A stretch of DNA of 64,000 nucleotides from Callaeas wilsoni (lineage: Eukaryota > Chordata > Aves > Passeriformes > Callaeidae), in contig VWPU01000911.1 of the NCBI GenBank assembly GCA_013398955.1, positions 186,001-250,000 of the forward strand. Direction: 5' to 3'. Within the stretch, counting starts at the first letter, position 1; each line of letters opens with the position of its first letter. A program made the position numbers and the translations under genes. Below are positions 53,541 to 64,000 of the stretch, in pieces. The notes beneath the pieces are model-generated. The model ran no database searches. It was given only the letters and a program-made list of their open reading frames with translations, and had not been told where the DNA came from.

Positions 53541-53999
53541 TGAACAAGCGAGAGACCACAAAAGAAGAAAACGTAAGCATTCTGTAAAACCTTTTATGCT
53601 GCTACTTTATATTTCACAAGACACATCTTCTTGTTAAATTTTCCAGTCTTATTTGCAACAGCAACCTGTATGTTATTTTAAAAAAAATATATAAATAAAT
53701 CAATACACGGATGTCTCAAATTCTGCAAACAGTAGTAATGAGAAACATTTCAACTCCAGCATGGATGCACATATATCCTTTTATAATTCTGAACCATTTC
53801 AAAATCTCACCTGGATTTAAATACGTATATTAAGTGGATTGTTCCAAATTAAAAATTCTGCACTACCAACCTACTATTTACTGATAAATATGCAGAAAAT
53901 GTATATAGGCCAAATTGCATTATGAGTAAATATCCTTTCCCTCAATAGGCACTCCTAGAAGTAGTGATGCAAACCTGACATTTCCTGACTCAGCAGACA

Positions 54000-54360
54000 G
54001 GCTCCCTGTCAGCGCTCTGTTTAACGACAGAAAGAGCCCTATTAGCTCCCAGTCCTATTCCCGGGCGAGCCAGCAGAACAACAAGCGGATAAACAGATCG
54101 CAGCCTCAGCTCTGTGTCACCAAAGCTGCCCGCCAGGTTTTGTCTGCAAGACCAGTTTCTGTGCATGTGATCCATTTCCCTTTCTCCCACACTCAGCCCA
54201 ACAGGATAGTAGAGCTGCCAGACAAGGCAGAATCAGGCCTAAAATTAACTTCATCAAGCACAGTAAAACCGTAGGAAGAACCCAATTAACTCTGCTCCCC
54301 CGAGCTGAATTGAGCAGGACAAACAATGCGCATTCCTATCATTCTTCCAGCTTTCACATT
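54000..54360. promoter_or_regulatory. Low-repeat, CpG-containing block, candidate regulatory element
   Basis: A 360-base segment of balanced composition and high complexity, with scattered CpGs (CCCGGGCGAG near 54060), sits between AT-rich low-complexity flanks. No repeat family was recognised. Candidate enhancer or untranslated exon; the evidence is compositional only. Confidence 0.2.
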
Positions 54361-54406
54361 CAGCAGATTTGTCATAGAAACCCTATAACGAGCCTGCAGC
54401 CAAAAC

Positions 54407-54422
54407 TTTTTTTTTTTTTTTT
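54407..54422. repeat. T16 homopolymer
   Basis: Uninterrupted run of 16 thymines. No recognisable retroposed element is attached to it on the minus strand. Confidence 0.9.
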
Positions 54423-57400
54423 AAACCTGATTTTTGCGAGGAACTCCTGAACATTCTCTACCACCTCCCACCAATGTGCTTCTGTAGTTACTCCGCACGC
54501 TAGCCACCTTCAAGCCACATTTCTAGTTTTGCAGAAGCATTTTGGTGGAATGGACAGACACGTGTCCAAAACCACTGCAGCATTCCTGTGTCTGGAACTA
54601 TAACCATGGCATTTCATAGCCTAAAGTAACTGTGATTGCAGGTGGTTAGTGCTTGGGAGTACAATATCTCTTTTGAGGTCTGCTATGTTCAGCTCAATGG
54701 GATCCTTATCTTGATCTGATTTTCTTTCAATGCCAAAAATAAATTGGAAATGAATATGCTTTCATAACAGAAAGAAAGAAATAAAATTATAAAATCTTCT
54801 CCATTGTTTTGTTTTTAAATCATCTGACAGATTTTAGTATTAAAAAATTAAACCTCTTTTACAAGAGACTGGAAAACAGTACAGTGAAGAGAAAACTGAT
54901 GACTATTAATTCTCCTTAATCTAATCCTACAGAACACTATTAAATACTGAATGATGATGCATGAGGGGAAGAAGGAAAGAAACAAAAAAACGTTAAAATC
55001 TCTCTGAACAAAATATTGAAGCAAAAAGCAAAGAGAATCCAGAACACCAAACCAGAAAACCTCCACGCTAAAAACCATAGCATAGCAAAATACTCAGCAC
55101 TAAAACAGTTTTCCTAAATTGCACCTATCAGCTTCTAAAATCAACTAGAGTGGCTACATCTATTTTCACACCTTGTGATTAACCAAATTATAAACGGTAA
55201 TCTAAATAATGGGCACCGGATAGGAAAAATATCTATGTACACACACACCTTCAATTTAGCATTAAGAAATTATTTTACCCCTAAACATGCTGTTCCAGTA
55301 TCAGTCAACAGCTTTGCAGTCCCTTCTTTACTGGTGTACAAAAATAAATATAATCTTAGAACTGTTTTTCTAACAAGTTATCTTCAACTTTTATTAGATT
55401 GACTCCCAACAAAAGTCCTAAAGTAGAAAAAAATGTGAAAAACTTACACTCTAGAATCCGGAAAAGCACAGAAATATGTACAAATAAAAGGCAGAAAAAA
55501 TATTTTTCTAGTTAGTGCAGACAAGACTTGTTTTTCAGAAGGTCTACATTTACCCGTTGTTACATGCATTTCAGAAGACTGTATGCATACCCTCTATCAG
55601 GTTTTCCATTAAAACCATCCACACTGAGAGCAGTAGGATTAACCCATACACAGAAAGGTTACAGTCAAGGTAAATGACAAGAAAAGAAAACAATCCTTTT
55701 CCAAATGTATCTGGTGCATTTGTATCCATATACATTTTCAGGTTATCAGCTCTGGCAGAGGCAATGGTCTTACTGAAAAACACCACCTGAGCGAGATTTC
55801 TCTTACAAACTAATTGGAAGGAACATAGGGACTCTCACAGTGAGGGTGCTTTCTTCACAACCCCTTCTCCAGTCCAATTTTGTTTCAAAATGGGAAGTAC
55901 TGCATTTAAATTCAAGAAATTAAAGATATACTAGGTATGACTGCAAGTCCACAAAGATGTATTTAAAACTAGACTTAAAAGAGTTTTAAAACAAAGCTGG
56001 AGAGGGGGCACCTTTTAAGGTAAAAATAATCCTAGTTGGTTTTGACGTTTCATCTCAGGAATACAGCACTAAAACTATACTATGGTACCAAGTTTTACAA
56101 ATAGATTACATAAACTTGCTATAAATGTGTAGATTTGTGATGTTTTGGGATATTTGATAATTTTGATCAGAGTGTGCCTTCAGTACATTTACATTCCTAT
56201 CCTTCTTCTTCAGGTTCATGGAAATTATGCAGAAGAGATAAAAGCTCAACTTTCAAGGCAGCCCTCACATAAATTTGGGTGCAGTAACAAGGAAGCATGC
56301 TGTGATGGGAGCATCATCATATTGTGGATCAGGAAGCAGTTTGCTGGCAAGAAGACAGGTAGCCCATATGCCTAGATAGGTCCTCATGGCTTTCCCAAAA
56401 GCTTTTCCCATTTAGATTTATGGAAACAGATCTGTTTGGATTCTGGTTAGTGACAATGCCCACTCTTTTGCAAAGAGAGGATGAGGAAAATATTCCTACA
56501 CAGGAATCCTTAAGGAAGTATGCCTATCAACAGGCACCACTTTACAGTCTTTCCCAAATTCTTTATCTTAATTAAGGAAGTTTGTTATGTTTGGTGCTGC
56601 AGGTCACATTGACTTTTCCTGTAAAAATTGAGAGGCCATGGAAGACTGAACACAGCACTGGAGGTACTGAAAGGGCTCTACTCCATTATCTATCTAGCTG
56701 GCAACCCAGGACATACATCCTATTCCAGCTTTCTGAAAAACAGGAAACAGCACCCATTAACTACCCTGTGAAGAGTCATAGTAATGCAGTACAATAAGGA
56801 GCATTAGGTGACAGGTAGGGATTATTATTCCCCAGTGCCAAGTCATATATCTGTTTCTGTACTCTACAGTAGAAACTAGTTTTAAATTCACTGCAGAAGT
56901 AGCTGTTTATGATGTAAAAAATTAATTGCTTAGGTAGTCAAAATCAGTCGCACCGTAACAGCGAGCGGCCAGTTACAACTCACTTGAAAACAAATCAGAC
57001 TTAAAAAGGATGAAAAAAAGCCACATTTTTTTTTACGGAAGTGTTGATGTCTTAGGTGCCTACTTGCTTTGTGAAATCACTCAGAGGTGCAAGTATTTAT
57101 ATTAACATGCGGTAACTGAAAGCATCTATGTAAGTACTTTCTTCCCACCTCATAAAAGGCATTTACAGATACCACAGAGCTGTTTTTTAAACAACATTAT
57201 TAACTGGAACGCTGACAGAAAACCGAAGCCACCTGAAATGGCTGAAGCACAGCACTGTTTTCCTCTCCATCAATATCACCCACAGACCAACTCAACCACT
57301 ATCATCCATCAGCCCTGCACCTATTCCTCAGCATGAGTTCCAACATCATGAGCATCCCCAGTGTATTAAAGAAAACAGGATAATCATGACTGCCTTGGGA

Positions 57401-60400
57401 GATGGGTGAAGCAGCTGGTCATGACCCTGACAATGACTGCAGTAACTACTGCTTTTTTATTAAGAGCTTCAGAAAAGTTTCTTTGAAATAAGAGTCAAGC
57501 TACTTAGGAATGGATGCTGTTTCCTAAAATCAGTCCTTCAGTACCTGTGAGCATGTAAGAAGGACTGGAGTACCCGTGACATCTTCCTGGGCTGGCAAAT
57601 ATGTCAGTGGAGCCCCAGAAGGTGTCCATCCTTCTGGAGCAGTTGGCAGACCACCACGATGGGTAGTCAATAGCCTGGTGGAAGGCAAGCGAGAGCCAAC
57701 CTTCACAGCAGTGCATTTACACCCTGCCTCCCACCTTCCTGTTGTCACCAACTCATAAGCATTAATATTTGGGCTCCATTTCAAAGACACAAGACAGCCT
57801 TGAGGTCAACAGAAAGGAGCTTTGGTGGAGAAGTTATGCCTACGTGTAAATATTCTCAAAATCAAGACTTAAGAGCTGCGGCCTTTGAGCTCCCACTTGT
57901 TACAGCACTCCTGCAGATCTTGTGAAACTTTGCTGACATGGGTTGCAGGTGTAAGTCCCCTGTCATATAAGCTGACTTTTTTTTTTTTTAAGAATCTGAC
58001 TTTCAGCAAAAGGTGCAAGCCAAAAATAATAAGTACTATTAGTAGTAATATTATAAAAAAGATAAAGATCATGGGATGAAGAACAGATGAATTTTGTCTT
58101 GAAAAAAAAATCTGGAAAGTAAACTATTTTTTTCTTGTCACAGCCTCTGATTAAGAGCAGAAACTAACGGAAAATTGGCTATAAAAATCTTGATTTCACA
58201 GAGGCTGCTCCAGAGGAGTAGTCAGAGGGGAGCACAGTACACTCTTAAATATCACATCTTGGTGTGCAGCCAGAAGATATGCAGAAGACAAAACATAGCA
58301 TGCTACGAGTTGCCTAAAGGCAACTCTAACAGGGACAAGTTTCAAAGTGGTTCCAAAAATCCATCAGGAGAAACTACCTTTTCTCTATGGGGCCAATCAC
58401 AGGTAACAAACCACACAGCTGGGCAAGGTGTTATAACTGCAGCTCAAATGGAAATTGATTAACTTTTCTTTAGAGGTGCTCACTGAAGAATACGAGCCTG
58501 CACGTTAAGACCAGGCACGGCCGTGAAGGTCCTTTGGTGTAGTGAAGAACAGTATTTCTGCCCTATAATGAGGTGGTAATAGTCAAACCCTTTTTCTAAA
58601 ACACACTTTGAAGTTACAGTGTGTTCCGAGTACATTGCACGGCAACGTGCGTGTATCATCTCATAATTAACTGTAATTAATATACAATCATTTCCAGACT
58701 TAAATGTAGTTAACCAGTAACTTGTATTTGTAGACTGTATTTGCTGAACAGCATGGTATTTTCCTTCATTCCTCAATGCTATGTAATCATGGAGTTACTG
58801 ACCTTATCAGAATGCTCAACTAAAACAGTTCTTTTGGGGTGAGAAGAAAAACCACAAATATCATGTTATTATTTAAACATTTTAAAATAAAAATGACTAT
58901 TTTTTATAAATTTTTATCAGGTAATGAAATAATTGAACGTGGGACTGCTCGTTTACATGCTTTCTGGACAAATACACTCCAAACTCCAGTTTCAGTCCTT
59001 GTGCCTACACCAGCATAGGAAAAAGTGGCATCAAGCCAACTCTTCAAGTTTCCACCTGGATTTCCTTACTATACCTGATCTGTGTATGTACATGTCTATT
59101 AGACAAAATAAGAGCATACTTTGAGTCTCCAGCTTAGTATAAATGTAATTTAGTTGGTTCTTACATAATAACAAATATATTGTTACCGTATTTTTAAAGC
59201 ATTTGCAGTAATATTCAGGTGTTGTGAAAAAATAATACAACAACAATACAATGTAAAGAACGTTATTCAGTATTTTTTACCCATTCCAGCAGTACATATA
59301 ATCAACAGCAGAACATCAAGGATGATTGGAAAACCGTTGTATACACAAAATTATGCATATTTAATTGTTGGCTGTCTGGGGGAGTTTGTTTGGGGGGAGT
59401 TAGTTTTGTGGTGCTAAGTGTTTTTAGGTTTGGGTTAGGTTTTTTAAAAAATTTGTAATAGTACCTAACAGGTCTCTGCAATCACATCTATGGATCTTGC
59501 TCTGTAGCCTATTACAAACTGAAGTGCTACAGATCTCTACCAAATTAAAGCAAGTGCTTGATGCAGAAATATACCACAAGATAAACAGAGATAACCTGTC
59601 AATCACCTGGATGTAATGGCTATTATAAGCATAGAAATATCTAGCACTTTATTAGAAGTCTGGTTTGCTGCTTCTTTACAACTGAAAGGGAATAATAGTA
59701 ACACTTCAGAAATCCAGAATAAGTTTCAGCTAGTTACCATCAGCATCCCACTTTCACATGGGCTGGATCTGCCCATCTCAGGCTGTAAAAGCTCTGCCAC
59801 AGATAGTCCATCTCTTTGGAGACTTATCTATAACTTTCAGCTGCTCCAGAAGGGCTTGGCCAGTGTGAAGTGTTACTTTTAGGTCTCTAGTACCACCTCA
59901 TGAAGAGTTTCTGCCACAACTCAGTTAGGGAACCAAGCCTTATTAAAGAAACACAGACTCTTTATCCCCTCTTTAATTCACATGCAAAAAATGATGTGTC
60001 ATCTTATCCAGCATGATGCATTGGCACAACCCGTAAATAGATTGTTTAGTTGCAAATTACCTGGAAATACAATTCTGTAAAGGAGACAGACAGATTATGA
60101 CTGACTTCAAAGGATTCCAAATAAACCAGTGAAATTAGCACTGGTATCACCCGAAAATGAGGTATTAGTACTAACAACCGCTATTTAAGCATTTCAGCAG
60201 CCTTTTCCCAAAGGTTTCCTGTTCTGAGAGCTAGGAAGGGTAAAGAAGATGGGAGGAGTTCGGTCACTGTGGCTGGGAGGATCCTTGGGCACCGTCGGGT
60301 GGCCTATGCAGTTGGTACACAATGCACTGAAACAGGCTTTGACGCCAAATCCAATTCTCAGCAGTACAAAAAGCTTTCTTCTCAAAGCAGCTTTGGGAGG

Positions 60401-61267
60401 ATGAAAAAATCTAATCCTAGAGGGAACCCTGGTGCCCATGTACAATAGAAATCCCACCCACACCAAAACAATTTTCTGGATGCACATCAAAGAATATACC
60501 CTCTTCAGAGTGAACACTAAATATACCTGAATCACAACTGTGTCAATACTGGCACTAGGAAATGAAACCTGACTTCTAAAACTGACGCTGGGAAAGACTC
60601 CAGGTGACAGAAACTTCATGAGAGCACTAGTGCAATGTTCCCTGTGCTTCAGATGATGGCAATACAGATATAAACATTTGCAAAATACAGTGTTAGGGTA
60701 TGAAAAGATCTTGAGGTTTTTCAGGACAAATTAGAAGTTTTAGGAGCTCTTGTTTCAAGACACATTCAGTTTACAGTTATGTAATTCAATGCACGAATGA
60801 AAAAGACAAACTTTCTGCAAACAGTCCTCAACAGGATTTCAAGCTCCCAGTTAAATCTTGCTTCATAATCAAATGCTTGTATTTGAGGTGAAAACTGTTA
60901 GGAGTGGGTAAGAAATATCTGAAGCTTTCCTTCTTAATCCTAAATGCAGTTAACTTGCTTAAGTAAAATTGCCATACAACCTTGCCTCAAACAAACTTCT
61001 CTTCATTCAGAAGTTTCTCAAATTCTGAGAGAGTTTGATCTTAGGTTTTCTTTTTTTTTTTCCTTCCCTAAACAAACACAGCGCAATGCTTATTATCGGT
61101 CTCTGCCTGACTTCTCAGCACTCCCTTCCCGGGGTCTTTCTACAACAAGACATAACATTATGAAGTGTGCCTATTAACCATTATGAACACTGACTCTGCT
61201 AAGGGCTGGGACAAAGAAATATCAAAGGGACTGGCTATTCCATCACCAGATCACAGCCAGTGAACAG

Positions 61268-61284
61268 GGCAGGCAGGCAGGCAA
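61268..61284. repeat. GGCA tetranucleotide microsatellite
   Basis: About four GGCA units, the last one imperfect. Confidence 0.8.
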
Positions 61285-64000
61285 GCACATCAGCAGTCTG
61301 CAGAGAGACAACAGTGCCTCACTCAGCCTTTTCCCTGCTGCTTGACTCAGCTTAGCCACTCCAGAGAGGAAGCTGAACATAAAATATGCCACCATCCCTT
61401 GTGCTTCCAACTGCTGCAGCAGCCCAGCTAATTCCTGGAACGCCAGATGCGCTCAGAACTGATAACCTGTACATCCCAGCACGTCACTTGGGGCCCAGGA
61501 GAACATGAAGAGGGACAAGGCAGAGGCTGGGGGAGATAGGACCCGCACACATGCACACACATGAACGCCTCTCCCTTCACACAGCTCTAAATAAAATTAA
61601 GCCGCTCCTGTCATTTCCACTGCCAGCTTAGCTCAAGCATGGTAAATTTCCAATTCAGCTCATTCACCTCACTTTGATCCATGCTACACATGCTGCCTTC
61701 TATTCATATCTACAACCATCACTGACAGCAGCAGAAAAAGCATAAATCCAACAATAAAACACTTTTCAGAGTGAGAATCTAATGAGAACTACAGGATTAG
61801 GTATTTTTTCCTTTAATTTTTTTCTTTACATTTTATTAGCCTGAGATTAGCATGGTGCAGCACAATTTTATTTCTCTTGCAGCACGTAAGAGATCAAAGC
61901 ACTGAATACACCCAAACCAAGTAAGTTTAAATAGGCGGCCATTAGCTTTGCTCCTGGCCTTGCCCCTGAATCTTCCTTCTTGACCTTTCAATTAAACCAG
62001 AACTACAGCTTTTAAGTAAATAGATAAAAAACATGGAAATCTCAGAAAGCAAGTTAAACAGAACACTTAGTGTAACAAAATAATGACACAGCAACAAGAC
62101 AGATGGAAATGATTTAAGCAAATGCCAAAACCCAGTTTCTTTTTTCAATATTTCTCCTCATCAATTCTGTCATCATTTATTTACAAGTGATTAGTCTAAA
62201 TTACAGGTTATGCAGTTTCCCTTTAGACCAGTACAAAATTGCTACATCACAGCTTTTAAACACAATCTCAAAACCAGGGTCTTGGGGCAGAAAACAAGGT
62301 AGGGAGGAAGAGAAGGATGCCTGTGTATATGTGTCAAGGTATGAATATTTGGAAAGCAAGAGACAAGGGATGTTTGCGTATATTCATACAAAGAACTGTA
62401 TTACATACATATCCTACATGCATAATTAGAAAGTAACTGAAAATCTCATACAACAGCTGCTTTTATATCATGTCTTTATGGCACATCCAAAGAACTAAAC
62501 CCCAATATGCCACTGCGTAAAACATAACCCTCAAAAGAGACACAGTTTGGGTCAAGAAAATTCTAATCCTGGCTTGCAAAGACTCAGTCCAGAACCGCAT
62601 TTTTGAAAGCTAATTCAGAAGAGGTTTTGGACTTACCAACAGGTCTTATGTACTTAAGAGAGAAAAGAGAAAACTTTAGCTGAAGAAAATGTCCAAATAT
62701 TTTACTCTTACATCTGACTCTTACTGTGCATTAAGTTTAAAAACAAGACTAGTAGTATGCTTACCACAAACACTGAAGCACTCAGGCTTCACAACTTCAA
62801 AGAATAATATTAAACGTTCACAGATCTAGCCATAGATCAGGGCCAAGTCACATTGCTATAGGATTCTTAGCTTACAAAAGCAATTTTGAATTAAAAAAAA
62901 CCGAAACAAACAGCCATGCGCACTATTGTTTTATCCAGTAGATACTTTGCACCAGGAACTGGTCACATTTAATGGCAACTAATGATTCATTATTACATCT
63001 CAGAAATAAAAACGGATGTGAGGAAATACATGGAGCAACATCAGAACTACCTCATCACCTAATTACTTGATAAAGGGACTACACACTTAGTACAGACATT
63101 GGCAGATACATGTTTACGAAACTAAAGCATTGTTTGCACTCTCTCTAAGTGACAGGAAGATTATTTAATCCTGAGCATCATAAGGTGAGTGGACCCTCTA
63201 CATCCACAATGAAATCTGTAGCAAGTTTGTGGAAATTCTGTCTAGGGCTTAACTTCAGTAGAGCCTGTTTACATTTCTCCCAGCCTAACAGGACTCGTCG
63301 TGCCCATCTACAAGACGAAAAGAAGAGGCAAAGATAGCATTATGTTGCTGCTGGTTTGGGTGGAATTTTCAGTGAGTTTTCTCTTCATGAAAGCTTGCAA
63401 AGTAAGAACCAGAGCTTCTCATAAACCCAGGTGTCACTTGCAATCTAGTCAACAAGTAGTAAAACTTGTAAAATTAGCTTCTTCACATGTTCACTGCCTC
63501 AGAGAATCCAGCCTAAGCTTACGGAGGTTAGGACCTTTGTTTTGAAAATGCAAACTTATTAACAAACATCCCAAATTAGTGATCCGTAGAGTTTTATTAT
63601 CCTGAACTCATCTCAAACTAAAAACCACTTTTAACACTTCCATCAGTTGGGAGATACATAACCCATTTATTTTGGTGTACCTCTGTCAGAACGGACCCAG
63701 AACAGCCCCTCCTTCCTGCACCAGCTCTTCAGACTTTTTTTCAGCTCTGAGTTTATCCACCAGCAGGCTGAAGGAGTCATCTAGTGGCCACAAACAATTC
63801 CTGCAGCCTCATCAGCTTCTGTAGTCCGGCTGCCAGGGCAAGACAACGTTTTTTTACCCCTTAAAGCACACATAGCACTGACAAGAGTGCACTGCAGGTC
63901 CAGTATCTGAACTGTGACATGGTTCTTGCAGCCTTATCCATAATGCTAAACCCTGTTCATATTCCTTAGCGTGCCCTAGATGTTAGCTTCCCACTTCCAG

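Larger units (their letters stand above)
53348..64000. other. Noncoding stretch to the window edge
   Basis: No exon can be supported. A TA/CATA-rich low-complexity region lies at 53507-53540, a 16-T run at 54407-54422, a T run at 57977-57989 and a GGCA tetranucleotide run at 61268-61284. A low-repeat block at about 54000-54360 is noted separately. Open frames (longest 60194-60619 minus, 141 codons) show no recognisable domain. Confidence 0.55.

Noticed and set aside
60194..60619. 141-codon minus-strand open frame
   Set aside because: No recognisable domain; I considered an LTR or retrogene fragment but found no terminal repeats, primer site or protein motif.
1..64000. CRISPR arrays, tRNA or rRNA genes, prokaryotic operons, endogenous retroviruses
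   Set aside because: No regularly spaced direct repeats, no cloverleaf or rRNA sequence and no retroviral gene or paired LTR was recognised on reading both strands.

Overview
The window looks like a piece of a bird nuclear genome. It is AT-rich, with introns of several kilobases, GT-AG splice sites, and several degraded copies of CR1, the dominant LINE of birds and other sauropsids. There is no operon structure, no dense coding and no prokaryotic signal. I cannot name the species.

Only one gene can be supported: BBX (Bobby sox homolog, an HMG-box transcription factor), on the minus strand. Six coding exons were reconstructed, each with consensus splice sites and compatible phases: 30218-30379 (start codon), 28446-28688, 21793-21991, 16342-16409, 10091-10171 and 7767-7847. 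Joined, they give the first 278 residues without a break. In order these hold a basic patch, a ten-residue glutamate run, an acidic linker, the HMG box (about residues 80-148), a basic/proline-rich tail, and two copies of a 27-residue unit ending in LFQFAE. The rest of the protein, including the large central exon expected for this family, must lie beyond position 1.

Layout: 1-7766 is intron after the last visible exon and holds one CR1. From 7767 to 30388 are the coding exons and their introns, with an ancient CR1-like relic, two clear CR1 copies, two G-quadruplex-type tracts and one CpG-richer block. From 30389 to 64000 I see no convincing coding exon. This is probably upstream intron or 5' flank of BBX. 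It contains a CpG-dense block at 41161-41419, a 1.1 kb CR1 fragment at 42799-43945, two short CR1 tails, simple repeats and a few low-repeat blocks that could be conserved regulatory DNA.

Nearly all open reading frames in the window are chance frames in intron or repeat. I found no undescribed system. The points most worth a second look are the tandem phase-0 81-bp exons of BBX (with an apparently missing middle unit), the CpG-dense block as a candidate promoter or 5' exon, and the G4 motifs in one intron.
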